This document shows, in pieces, positions 36,182 to 44,626 of a stretch of 64,000 nucleotides of DNA; positions within the stretch are counted from its first letter, which is position 1; each line of letters opens with the position of its first letter. The translations under genes and the position numbers were made by a program. The notes beneath the pieces are model-generated. The model had not been told where the DNA came from, searched no databases, and was given only the letters and a program-made list of their open reading frames with translations. The stretch is from contig CAVZEV010000012.1 of the NCBI GenBank assembly GCA_963774405.1, positions 1 through 64,000 on the forward strand. Direction: 5' to 3'. The DNA comes from VRUE01 sp963774405 (GTDB lineage Bacteria; Actinomycetota; Thermoleophilia; Solirubrobacterales; 70-9).

Positions 36182-36723
36182 CAGCTGCTCCTTTCGGGCC
36201 GGGTGGCGGCGAGAGGCGTGCCTCCATGCGCTCGCACCAGTCGGCGAACCACTCGTTGTACTCGATCCCCCCCGCAGCACCATCAGCGAGAAGGGGTCCC
36301 TTCTTCAAGGCTTTCGGTTCCATGCCGCGCAGTCGCCCGGCCAGCTCGAGGCGCCGCTCGCGCATCGCCCGCAGGGTCGCGATCGCGTCCTGCGGCCGGC
36401 AGGACGCCGGCGAAGAAGAGCTTCAAGAGGCCTTCTTCGCGCATCTCGGAGGTCTGCGGCGGCTGGCGCAGCCACTCCTTCAGCGCCGCCATGCCCGCCT
36501 CGGTGATCGCGTAGACCGTCCGTTTGCGCTCGCCGCGCGGTGCGTCGCTTCCCTCGACCAGCCCCGCCGCCGAGAGCCGCTTCAGCTCCGGATAGATCTG
36601 CCCGTAGCTGGCCGCCCAGAAGAATCGCGTCGATTCGTCGACCGCGGCCTTGATCTCATAGCCCGAGCGCGCCTCGCGGCTGACCATGCCGAGGATGACG
36701 TAGGCGGTGGGGCTCAGATTCAC
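36174..36723 (-). CDS. PadR-family transcriptional regulator (one frameshift)
   Basis: GTG 36723. The N-terminal winged helix is typical: TAYVILGMVSREARSGYEIK, then FFWAASYGQIYPELKRLSAAGLV and RTVYAITEAGMAALKEWL. A frame change near 36400 separates it from the C-terminal dimerisation helix region (MRERRLELAGRLRGM ... EYNEWFADWCERMEARL), which ends at TGA 36174-36176. Its stop overlaps the transporter start, and a near-perfect dyad lies five bases before its own start, so autoregulation of a padR-MMPL operon is likely. Confidence 0.82.
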
Positions 36724-36727
36724 GGAT

Positions 36728-36754
36728 GTAGATATATCACCTAGATATATCTAC
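36728..36754. promoter_or_regulatory. PadR operator palindrome
   Basis: GTAGATATATC and GATATATCTAC form perfect 11-base arms around ACCTA, just upstream of the PadR start at 36723. AT-rich dyads of this kind in the promoter are the known target type of PadR proteins. It stands out sharply from the GC-rich surroundings. Confidence 0.8.
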
Positions 36755-36860
36755 TTGTGTGGTCCCGGTCACGGTTGGAGTTAGGGAAGACTTTGTTGCC
36801 TTGTTCTCAATCTATCTGGGTCAAGATAAGACGCATAAGTCGTGGTAAGTTCCTCATAAC

Positions 36861-38030
36861 TTGGATGCGGTACAAAATCCCTTCTCGCCCGGCGCGGGAA
36901 CCTCCCCGCCGGCTTTCCTCGGGCGCGAGGAGTTGCTCGAGAGCTACCGGGTGGCCCTGCAACGAACGATCCTGGGCCGCCCCGGGAAGAGCATCATGCC
37001 GATCGGTCTGAGGGGCGTGGGCAAGACCGTGCTGCTCAACCGGTTCGATCAGATGGCTCACGACGAGGGACTCGTCAGCGCTTTCATCGAGGCTCCGGAA
37101 AGCGGAGATTTCGAGCACCTGCTCGCGGCGCGGCTGCGGTCGATCCTGCTGGGGCTGGATGCCGGCACGGTCTCGGGGGCCGTCAAGCGAGCCCTGGGCA
37201 CGCTGAAGTCGTTCGCCTACGCGCTGCCCGACGGAAGCTCGATCTCGCTGAACGTCGATGCGATCGCGGGCCGCGCCGATTCGGGCGTGCTCGCCGATGA
37301 CGTCACCGACCTGCTGGTCGCCACCGGGGAAGCCGTACGGGAGCGAGGGCGGGGCCTTCTCCTCGCCGTGGACGAGGTCCAATACCTCGACAGCGAGGAG
37401 TTGGGGGCCCTGATTACGGCTGTGCATCGCACCGTCCAGCTCAGCCTGCCGATCATCCTGGTCGGCGCGGGCCTGCCGCAGCTGCCCGGGCTCGCCGGAA
37501 ACGCCAAGTCTTACGCCGAGCGCCTCTTCGACTTTCCCGAAATCGGCTCGCTTGGAGACGACGATGCGGCGGCCGTCCTGGCGGTCCCGGCGCGCGAGCT
37601 CGGCGTGGAGTTTTCGCGCGACGCCCTGGCGAGGCTCTTGGAGTTCACCCACGGATACCCGTACTTCCTGCAGGAGTGGGGCTATCACGTCTGGAACGCC
37701 GCCCCGAGCACGCCGATCGGCCTCGATGACGTGACCCTGGCCGCGAGAGATGTCCAGCAAAGGCTCGACGAGAACTTCTTTCGGGTGCGAATGGATCGAC
37801 TGACCCCGCTTGAGCGGCGCTACCTGTTGGCGATGGCGGAACTCGGCCCAGGGCCGCACCGATCGGGCGATATAGCGGCAAAGCTTGGGGTCAAGGTGGA
37901 GAGCGTCGCGCCGCGACGCTCGACCCTGATCAAGAAGGGGATGGTCTACAGCCCCGCACATGGGGATACTGCTTTTACTGTCCCGATGTTCGACGATTTT
38001 TTGCGCCGTTCGCAAATAAGCCCGAGCTAG
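36861..38030 (+). CDS. AAA ATPase of the Orc1/Cdc6-like AAA_16 type
   Basis: 389 aa from a TTG at 36861. It opens with the family motif NPFSPGAGTSPPAFLGREELL, then Walker A GLRGVGKTV, Walker B GLLLAVDEVQYL, a sensor-like ILVGAG and a C-terminal winged helix (LTPLERRYLLAMAELGPGPHRSGDIAAKLG in the region of residues 310-345). The family is common in actinobacteria and has no established role. The 137-base gap upstream is AT-rich, holds the PadR operator and has four TAAG/TAAC boxes spaced 9-11 bases apart. Confidence 0.85.
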   Translation: MDAVQNPFSPGAGTSPPAFLGREELLESYRVALQRTILGRPGKSIMPIGLRGVGKTVLLNRFDQMAHDEGLVSAFIEAPESGDFEHLLAARLRSILLGLDAGTVSGAVKRALGTLKSFAYALPDGSSISLNVDAIAGRADSGVLADDVTDLLVATGEAVRERGRGLLLAVDEVQYLDSEELGALITAVHRTVQLSLPIILVGAGLPQLPGLAGNAKSYAERLFDFPEIGSLGDDDAAAVLAVPARELGVEFSRDALARLLEFTHGYPYFLQEWGYHVWNAAPSTPIGLDDVTLAARDVQQRLDENFFRVRMDRLTPLERRYLLAMAELGPGPHRSGDIAAKLGVKVESVAPRRSTLIKKGMVYSPAHGDTAFTVPMFDDFLRRSQISPS

Positions 38031-38067
38031 TCCCGGGGCGCCAGTCAAAGCAACGAGAAAGGACGAG

Positions 38068-38307
38068 ATGCCGATCGACCAGAGCAAGATGGGACAGGTG
38101 GTGACCGCGCAGATGGAGGCGCTGGAAGCCGACTACGGCGAGGACTGCCAGATCGGCGATGTCTGCACGATCGTCGAGGTGATCGGCCCGCACGGCTCGC
38201 ACGTGCGGGTGCGGACCAGCGACATGCGCCCGCACATGGCCCTGGGCCTGATCCGCATGGCCGAGCACGCGATGCTCGGCAACCTCGGCGGCAGCGGCGG
38301 CGAGTAG
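38068..38307 (+). CDS. small protein of unknown function
   Basis: 79 aa with an AAAGGA Shine-Dalgarno before ATG 38068. The sequence MGQVVTAQMEALEADYGEDC followed by CTIVEVIGPHGSHVRVR suggests a short helix and a beta hairpin; no membrane segment is present. It lies 37 bases after the AAA ATPase gene and may be co-transcribed with it. I do not recognise the family. Confidence 0.65.
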   Translation: MPIDQSKMGQVVTAQMEALEADYGEDCQIGDVCTIVEVIGPHGSHVRVRTSDMRPHMALGLIRMAEHAMLGNLGGSGGE

Positions 38308-38314
38308 CCGGCGG

Positions 38315-39291
38315 CTAGCGGATCGCGGCGATCAGGGCCGCGACCACGGCGCTGTCGAACTGCGTGCCGGCGCCGGCTTCGAGCTCGCGGATCGCCTCCT
38401 GCTTCGGCATTGCCCGCCGGTAGGAGCGATCCGAGCTCATCGCGTGGTAGGCGTCGCAGGTGGCGATGATCATCGCCCCGCGGGGGATCTCCTCGCCTCG
38501 CAGCCCGTCGGGCCGACGTCGTGCAACAGGGCGCCGTAGCGCAGCCGGTCGAGCTCGGGACCGGCGATGCCCATTCGCTTGCCGACCGCCACGGCGAGGT
38601 CGGCAACCTCGTTGGCGTGGTCAGCGGTGTAGGCGTCCTGCAGCTCGACCGCGTCGGCGAGCACGCCGAGCGTGGTCAGGAAGGCGCCCTCGAGCTCGTC
38701 GACGAGTTGGCAGCGGTAGATCGCCGAGCCGAGCTGGCCGGCGACGATGTGGCCGAGCAGCAGGTCCTCGTCGGCGAAGGCGCCCGGTTCCTCCTGCTCG
38801 AGGTTGAGCACGCCCCAGACGGTGCCGGCGACCCGGATGGGCAGCGAGAGCTCAGAGCCGGGGTCGGTGCGCGGGTTGCGGTGCAGGTAGTCGGAGTCGA
38901 GGCGGGTGTCGTTGACCATCGCCGGCTCGCCGCTGCGGGCGACGCGCCCGTTGACTCCGACCTCGACCGGTTGCTCGAGGGCGAGGAAGTCCTCGACCTC
39001 CTCGGCCAGCGGGCCGGCCCCGGCGACGACGCGCAGAGAGCCGTCGCCATCGAGGCGCTGGACGACGGCCAGGTAGTAATGGAAGGACTCGTGCAGCTCG
39101 CGCACGGCGATCGTGGCCACGTCGGGGACGGCATGGGCGCGGGCGAGCAGGGAGGAGATGCGGCTGGCGACGACGAGGCGTTCGTCGCGGCCCTCGCCCT
39201 TGCCGGCGGACAGCAGCATTGGCATTTCGGTGGTGCTCGGCTCCACGTTGGGGAACCCACCGGTTTCCAGCGCGTCAGCCTTTAGGACCAC
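38315..39291 (-). pseudogene. GAF/HD-GYP protein with internal deletion
   Basis: The N-terminal GAF domain (residues ~30-190; GVNGRVARSGEPAMVNDTRL, LSLPIRVAGTVWGVLNLEQ) is intact, and the HD-GYP domain begins normally (DAYTADHANEVADLAVAVG, LRYGALLHDVG). At about 38510 the sequence jumps to PDGLRGEEIPRGAMIIATCD and AYHAMSSDRSYRRAM in another frame, ending at 38315. The ~60 residues between HD and GYP, including the GYP motif and several metal ligands, are missing. The deletion is too large to be a simple base-calling indel, so c-di-GMP phosphodiesterase activity is unlikely. Confidence 0.75.
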
Positions 39292-39307
39292 CTATCCTCA
39301 GCTCTCC

Positions 39308-40609
39308 ATGCCTGAGAGCGGGACAAACACGGTGGTGATGAAGTTCGGCGGCACCTCGGTGGCCGGCGCCGAGCAGATCGTGCGCGCCGCGCGCCGCATC
39401 GTCGCCGCGCGCGAGGCCGGCAAGCGGGCCGTCGCCGTGCTCTCGGCGCGGGGCAAGACGACCGACGAGCTGGTCGCCCAGGCGCTGGAGATCTCCGAGC
39501 GTCCGGAGCCGCGCGAGATGGACATGCTGCTCTCCACCGGCGAGCGGATCTCCTGCGCGCTCTGCGCAATGGCGATCCACGACATGGGCCACAAGGCGAT
39601 CTCGCTGACCGGCTCGCAGGCCGGCATCGTCACCGACTCCTCCCACACCAAGGCGCGGATCATCGACGTCCGCGCCGACCGCATCCGCGAGGCGCTGGAG
39701 GAGGACCGGATCGTCCTCGTCGCCGGCTTCCAGGGGGTCTCGACCACCAACCACGACGTCACCACTCTGGGCCGGGGCGGCTCCGACACGACCGCGGTCG
39801 CCCTGGCGGCAGCGCTCGATGCCGAGGTCTGCGAGATCTACACCGACGTCGCCGGCGTCTTCAGCGCCGACCCGCGGATCGTCCCCGACGCCCGCAAGAT
39901 CCCGGTCGTGACCTTCGAGGAGACATTGGAGATGGCGGCCTCCGGGGCGCGGGTGCTGCAGCTGCGCTCGGTCGAGTACGCCCGCAACCACGGCGTGCGC
40001 ATCCACTGCCGCAGCAGCTTCGAGGACGGTCCCGGTACCCTCGTCGTCAGCGAGGACGAGACCGAGCAGGAGACCATGGAGAACCCCTTCGTGACAGCCG
40101 TGACCCACTCCGTCGACGAGGCGCGGGTCACCCTTGTGGGGATTCGCGACGAGCCCGGCGTCGCCGGCGAGATCTTCAACGCCCTGGCCGAGGCGGGCAT
40201 CAACGTCGACGTGATCATCCAGAACGAGCCGGTCGGCGACGACGAGCTCGCCGACCTCTCCTTCACGATCGACCGCGCCGAGCTGCGGACCGCGACCGAC
40301 ACGCTGGAGGCGCTCGGCGACGTCAGTGAGGGGATCCGCACCGACGATCAGATCGGCAAGGTCTCGATCATCGGCGCCGGCATGCGCTCGCACCCCGGCG
40401 TCGCCGCCAAGGTCTTCGAGGTGCTCGGCGGCGAGGAGATCAACATCGAGATGATCTCGACCTCGCCGATCAAGATCTCGTGCGTGATCTCGGCCGCGCA
40501 GGTTCCCGATGCGGTGCGCGCCCTGCACCGGGCTTTCGAGCTCGGCGCCGACGCGGTGCGGGCGGAAGACCCCGAAGGCGCCGAGCACCGGCCGACGGTC
40601 GGTACCTGA
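39308..40609 (+). CDS. lysC: aspartate kinase
   Basis: First step of the aspartate pathway to lysine, threonine and methionine, 433 aa. It has the KFGGTSV ATP-binding start, LSTGERISCALCAMAIHDMG, the TTLGRGGSDTTAVALAAAL motif, and two C-terminal ACT domains (VTLVGIRDEPGVAGEIFNAL and VSIIGAGMRSHPGVAAKVFE) for feedback control. ATG 39308 is nine bases after a TATCCT box, so the transcript is probably leaderless. An internal start for a beta subunit, as in other actinobacteria, was not assessed. asd follows after 18 bases. Confidence 0.96.
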   Translation: MPESGTNTVVMKFGGTSVAGAEQIVRAARRIVAAREAGKRAVAVLSARGKTTDELVAQALEISERPEPREMDMLLSTGERISCALCAMAIHDMGHKAISLTGSQAGIVTDSSHTKARIIDVRADRIREALEEDRIVLVAGFQGVSTTNHDVTTLGRGGSDTTAVALAAALDAEVCEIYTDVAGVFSADPRIVPDARKIPVVTFEETLEMAASGARVLQLRSVEYARNHGVRIHCRSSFEDGPGTLVVSEDETEQETMENPFVTAVTHSVDEARVTLVGIRDEPGVAGEIFNALAEAGINVDVIIQNEPVGDDELADLSFTIDRAELRTATDTLEALGDVSEGIRTDDQIGKVSIIGAGMRSHPGVAAKVFEVLGGEEINIEMISTSPIKISCVISAAQVPDAVRALHRAFELGADAVRAEDPEGAEHRPTVGT

Positions 40610-40627
40610 GCCGGTCGGTCAGATGAG

Positions 40628-41662
40628 ATGACTGGCGACGGTTACAGAGTCGGAGTTCTGGGCGCGACCGGCGCGGTCGGCTCGACCATCCTCGAGCTCC
40701 TCGCCGAGCGCGACTTCCCGGCGGCCGAGGTCGTCCCCTTCGCTTCCGAGCGCTCCGCCGGGCGCGAGCTCGATTGGAACGGCGAGACCATCGAGTGCCG
40801 GCCGCTCGGTCCCGAGACGATCCAGGGCCTCGACGTCGTGCTCTCCTCGGCCGGCGGCTCGGTCAGCGCTGAGTGGGCGCCGCAGCTGGTCGAGGCGGGC
40901 GCGGTCGTCGTCGACAACACCAGCTATTGGCGCATGTATGAGGACGTGCCGCTGATCGTCGCCGGGGTCAACCCCGACGCGGCGGCGGGCCACAAGGGGA
41001 TCGTCGCCAACCCCAACTGCACGACGATGGTGATGATGATGGCGCTGGCGCCGATCCACCGCGCGGTCGGGCTCGAGCGCCTCGTCGCCTCCAGCTACCA
41101 GGCGGTCTCCGGCACCGGCCAGCGGGCGATCGAGGAGCTGCTGGCCCAGTCGCGGGCGGCGCTGGCGGGCGAGGCTGTACCGGAGCCGCAGGTCTACCCG
41201 CACCAGATCGCCTTCAACGTGCTGCCCCAGGTCGAGGTCTTCAAGGACGGCGATGACTACACCACCGAGGAGCGCAAGGTGATGGCCGAGACGCGCAAGA
41301 TCCTCGGCTTCGGCGAGGAGGTGGCGATCTCCGCCACCTGCGCCCGGGTGCCGGTGATCAGCGGCCACTCGGAGTCGATCAACGTCCGCACCCGCGAGGA
41401 CCTCCCGCCCGACGAGTGCCGCGCCCTGCTCGCCGAGGCGCCGGGCGTGATCGTCGTCGACGACCCCGCCAATGGCCGCTACCCGATGGCCCTCGACGCC
41501 GCCGGCCGTGACGACGTCCTCGTCGGCCGCATCCGCCGCGACCCCGACCAGGAGCGCACCCTCAACCTCTGGCTCGCCGGCGACAACCTGCGCAAGGGCG
41601 CCGCGACCAACGCCGTGCAGGTTGCCGAGCTGCTGATCGAGCAGGGGCTGCTTGCTTCGTAG
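40628..41662 (+). CDS. asd: aspartate-semialdehyde dehydrogenase
   Basis: Reduces aspartyl phosphate to the semialdehyde, 344 aa. It has the NADP-binding GVLGATGAVGSTILELL, the catalytic cysteine in IVANPNCTTMVMMMAL, the SSYQAVSGTGQ motif, and the active-site histidine region ARVPVISGHSESI. It follows lysC directly, the usual actinobacterial pair. The stop at 41660-41662 is followed within five bases by the 22-bp repeats of the next gene. Confidence 0.96.
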   Translation: MTGDGYRVGVLGATGAVGSTILELLAERDFPAAEVVPFASERSAGRELDWNGETIECRPLGPETIQGLDVVLSSAGGSVSAEWAPQLVEAGAVVVDNTSYWRMYEDVPLIVAGVNPDAAAGHKGIVANPNCTTMVMMMALAPIHRAVGLERLVASSYQAVSGTGQRAIEELLAQSRAALAGEAVPEPQVYPHQIAFNVLPQVEVFKDGDDYTTEERKVMAETRKILGFGEEVAISATCARVPVISGHSESINVRTREDLPPDECRALLAEAPGVIVVDDPANGRYPMALDAAGRDDVLVGRIRRDPDQERTLNLWLAGDNLRKGAATNAVQVAELLIEQGLLAS

Positions 41663-41666
41663 GGGG

Positions 41667-41732
41667 AAATTCCCCCACAGCATGGGTGAATTTCCCCCAC
41701 AGCATGGGTGAATTTCCCCCACTCGTGGTAAA
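41667..41732 (+). promoter_or_regulatory. three 22-bp tandem operator-like repeats before the second DUF4143 ATPase
   Basis: Units centre on AAWTT at 41669, 41691 and 41713, exactly 22 bases apart. The first is a perfect odd palindrome, GGGGGAA-A-TTCCCCC; the others keep the TTCCCCC arm. The -10 box TAAAAT (41729-41734) follows directly. The arrangement matches that at 9602-9667 but the outer bases differ. Confidence 0.85.
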
Positions 41733-41741
41733 ATTGATCGC

Positions 41742-42980
41742 GTGATCGAGAGGTCCCTGCGGACGAAGATTCGGGCGGCGTTGGCAGACACGCCTGTGAT
41801 CATGCTCGTGGGTCCGCGCCAGGCGGGCAAGAGCACCCTGGCAATGGCGTCACCAATCGAAGGGCTTCCGCCCACTTACATCAGCTTCGACGAGCCGGCG
41901 GAGCTCGCCGCGGCGCAGGCTGATCCTGGCGGCTTTGTCGCATCCCTTGGCGATCGTGTCGTGCTCGACGAGGCGCAGCGAGTGCCCGAGATCTTCCTGC
42001 CGATCAAGGCCGCCGTCGACCGCGACCGCCGGCCGGGGCATTTTCTCCTAACCGGCTCCGCGAACCCGCTCTTCATTCCGGCGGTTGCGGATGCCCTCGT
42101 CGGTCGGATGGAGGCTCTCACCCTCTGGCCGTTCTCCGGCGTCGAGCTGGCCGGTCGTCCCGATGCCGCTATATGCGAAACGCTCCTGGCCGAGCGGCCA
42201 GATTTGCCCGAGGCGGTAACGAGCCGGGACGAGCTGGCCACACGGCTTGTCCAAGGCGGATTTCCGGAGGTCGTTCAGCGCCGCGACAACGCGCGCCGAA
42301 AGGCCTGGTTCGACAACTACCTGACGACGATCCTCGAGCGCGACGTTCGGGCGGTCGCGGATATCTCGCGTTTGGAGCAGCTGCCGACGTTGCTGACCGC
42401 GGTCGCCCTGCGGTCGAGGGGGCCACTGAACAAGAGCGGGTTGAGCCAGGATCTCGGGGTTCCGGTCAGCTCCTTGGATCGTTACCTCGCGCTGCTGGAG
42501 CGGGTGTTCGTCGTGCAGCGGCTGCGCGCCTGGCACAACCGCCTGCAGCCGCGGCTGGTCAAGTCGCCGAAGATGCTGATCGCGGACTCGGGGTTGTTCT
42601 GCCATCTTCTGCGCCTCGATGCCTCTCGACTGTTGTCAGAGCCGACCTCACTCGGCCTCGCCCTGGAGTCCTACGTCGGCGCCGAGCTGCTCAAGGCGGT
42701 ATCCGTCGCGACGGACAGCACAGCGTTGATGCACTACCGCACGGCCAAGGGAACCGAGATCGACTTCGTGCTGGAAGGGGGCGACGGCCGCGTCGCCGCG
42801 GTCGAGGTGAAGGCCTCGCGCTCGGTCGACGCGGGAGACTTCAGACGATTCGAGCGGCTCCGTGAGACCCTGGGGCCCCGCTTCGTGCGGGGTGTCGTCC
42901 TCTACACCGGTGAGCGTGCGCTTTCCTTCGGCGATCGGGTCGAAGCATGGCCGCTCTCGCTGCTGTGGGGCGAGTCATGA
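41742..42980 (+). CDS. AAA ATPase with C-terminal DUF4143 (second paralogue)
   Basis: 412 aa, clearly homologous to the gene at 9690. Walker A GPRQAGKST, Walker B RVVLDEAQRVP, FLLTGSANPLF and YLTTILERDVRAVADISRLE all align with it. An internal helix-turn-helix-like stretch (LSQDLGVPVSSLDRYLALLE) and a nuclease-like end (GTEIDFVLEG, VAAVEVKAS) are present. GTG 41742 is seven bases after TAAAAT, so translation is probably leaderless. Its stop overlaps the antiporter start (ATGA), tying a metabolic gene to this promoter. Function of the family is unknown. Confidence 0.9.
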   Translation: MIERSLRTKIRAALADTPVIMLVGPRQAGKSTLAMASPIEGLPPTYISFDEPAELAAAQADPGGFVASLGDRVVLDEAQRVPEIFLPIKAAVDRDRRPGHFLLTGSANPLFIPAVADALVGRMEALTLWPFSGVELAGRPDAAICETLLAERPDLPEAVTSRDELATRLVQGGFPEVVQRRDNARRKAWFDNYLTTILERDVRAVADISRLEQLPTLLTAVALRSRGPLNKSGLSQDLGVPVSSLDRYLALLERVFVVQRLRAWHNRLQPRLVKSPKMLIADSGLFCHLLRLDASRLLSEPTSLGLALESYVGAELLKAVSVATDSTALMHYRTAKGTEIDFVLEGGDGRVAAVEVKASRSVDAGDFRRFERLRETLGPRFVRGVVLYTGERALSFGDRVEAWPLSLLWGES

Positions 42981-44176
42981 ACATCGGCTTCGGCGACGCG
43001 GTTTTGATCTTCGGTGGGCTGCTGACGGTGGTCGCGGCGCTCTCGGGGGTGATGCGGGGGACGGTGCTCTCGGCCTCGGTGCTCTCGGTGGCGCTGGGCG
43101 TGCTGCTGGCGGCGGTCGGCGTCGTTCACATCGACCCCAAGAGCGAGTCGATCGTCGAGCTGGTCGAGCTGGCGCTGATCCTCACCCTCTTCTCCGACGG
43201 CATGTTCGTCGAGCGCGAGCTGCTCGCCCGCCACTGGAGCCCGGTGGCGCGGGCGCTGGTGATCGCGATGCCGATCACGATGGCGCTGCTCGGCCTGGCC
43301 GCGAAGGCGCTCTTCCCCGAGCTGAGCTGGGCCGAGGCGCTGCTGCTCGGGGCGGTGCTCTCGCCGACTGACCCGGTCGTCACCTCGGCGGTCGTCACCT
43401 CGAAGATCGTGCCGGCTTCGGTCCGCCACACGCTCAACCTCGAGTCGGGGCTGAACGACGGCCTGGCACTGCCCTTCGTGCTCTTCTTCCTCGTCCTCGC
43501 CGCTCCCGGCGGCAATCCTGGCGGCGAAGCGGCCAAGCTCTTCGGCGAAGCGCTCTTCGGTGCCGGGGTGGGCGTGGGGCTCGGAGTCCTCGGCGGCCGC
43601 CTCCACCACCACCTGCCCGGCGGCGGCCTCACCGCTCGCTACGAGGGGATCTACTCGATCGGTTTCGCCCTCTTCGCCTTCGGCTTCGCCGACGTGACAA
43701 TCGGCAATGGTCTGATCGCCGCCTTCGTCTGCGGCATCGCCCTGGCCGCGACCGAGAAGGAGGTGCCGGCCGGGTTTATCGAGTTCGCCGAGAACACCAG
43801 CGCGATCCTGCAGGTGCTGACCTTCTTCGTCTTCGGCGCCCTGATCGTCGCCACCGGCTTTCACCACAGCATCCCGCCGCTGATCCTCTTCGTCGTCTTC
43901 GCCCTGCTCGTCGCCCGCCCGCTGGCGGTGATGGTCTCCTTCCTCAAAACCGGCATCCCGCGCCCGCAGAAGCTCTTCATGGCCTGGTTCGGCCCCAAGG
44001 GCGTCGCCTCGATGCTCTTCGCCCTCTTCGTGCTCAAGTCCGACGTCGCCGACGGCAGCCTGATCTTCGACATCGCCGCGATCGCGATCATCTGCTCGAT
44101 CGTCGCCCACGGCCTCACCGACACCGTCGGCGCCAAATGGCTGGCCCGCCGAGTCGGCCTCGACCGGCCCGGCTAG
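42977..44176 (+). CDS. cation/proton antiporter (CPA1-type)
   Basis: About 399 aa with roughly twelve membrane helices. The ion-binding motif is SPTDPVVTSAVV followed by LNLESGLNDGLALPF, the pattern of NhaP/CPA1 Na+(K+)/H+ exchangers. A C-terminal helix has WFGPKGVASMLFALFVL. The protein lacks a long regulatory tail. It overlaps the DUF4143 gene by four bases, so expression depends at least partly on that promoter with its 22-bp repeats. Confidence 0.9.
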   Translation: MNIGFGDAVLIFGGLLTVVAALSGVMRGTVLSASVLSVALGVLLAAVGVVHIDPKSESIVELVELALILTLFSDGMFVERELLARHWSPVARALVIAMPITMALLGLAAKALFPELSWAEALLLGAVLSPTDPVVTSAVVTSKIVPASVRHTLNLESGLNDGLALPFVLFFLVLAAPGGNPGGEAAKLFGEALFGAGVGVGLGVLGGRLHHHLPGGGLTARYEGIYSIGFALFAFGFADVTIGNGLIAAFVCGIALAATEKEVPAGFIEFAENTSAILQVLTFFVFGALIVATGFHHSIPPLILFVVFALLVARPLAVMVSFLKTGIPRPQKLFMAWFGPKGVASMLFALFVLKSDVADGSLIFDIAAIAIICSIVAHGLTDTVGAKWLARRVGLDRPG

Positions 44177-44237
44177 ACCATCCGTCCGACACACTTCCGC
44201 GCGCCACACGTAACATTCTGTCCGCTAGCCTTGGGGT

Positions 44238-44435
44238 ATGGAGCAGGCGCGGACCAAGTGGAACGACGATCGCCTCGACCACCTCTCGGGGCAGGTGGAT
44301 TCCGTCCGCGACCAGGTCGACTCGCTTCGTCACCACATGGACAACCGCTTCGATCGCCTCCAGAACGCGATGATCGTCACCCTCGCGAGCATCCTCGCCG
44401 CCTTCGGCGGCGCAATCATCGCGTTTCACGGCTGA
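44238..44435 (+). CDS. small single-pass membrane protein with coiled coil
   Basis: 65 aa. Residues 10-42 form a heptad-like helix (LDHLSGQVDSVRDQVDSLRH) and the C-terminus is one membrane helix (MIVTLASILAAFGGAIIAF). ATG 44238 is six bases after a TAGCCT box, so a leaderless start is likely. The size and layout resemble small actinobacterial membrane proteins of unknown function. Confidence 0.7.
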   Translation: MEQARTKWNDDRLDHLSGQVDSVRDQVDSLRHHMDNRFDRLQNAMIVTLASILAAFGGAIIAFHG

Positions 44436-44539
44436 AGCGAAACGACATCTCGCTCCCAGCCCAGCTTTGAGCCTGAGAGCGAGTGGAGGGACACAGACTT
44501 CTACGCCGTTCTTGCCTGGTCCGCTTTTCGAATCGAGAA

Positions 44540-44605
44540 GAGCGTGTGTGCAGGGTCTGCGGACACTCAGCGCGAAGCGCGTCCGCAGACCCTGCACACA
44601 CGCTC
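44540..44605. terminator. 25-bp perfect inverted repeat between convergent genes
   Basis: Arms at 44540-44564 and 44581-44605 pair perfectly over 25 bases (the outer end is GAGCGTGTGTGCAGGG) around a 16-base loop that contains a small GCGC-GAA-GCGC hairpin. It lies between the small membrane protein gene and the convergent succinate dehydrogenase operon, so it is probably a bidirectional terminator. No T-tract follows, and its length is unusual. Confidence 0.6.
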
Positions 44606-44626
44606 ACCCCGTTTGAATAACCCCGA

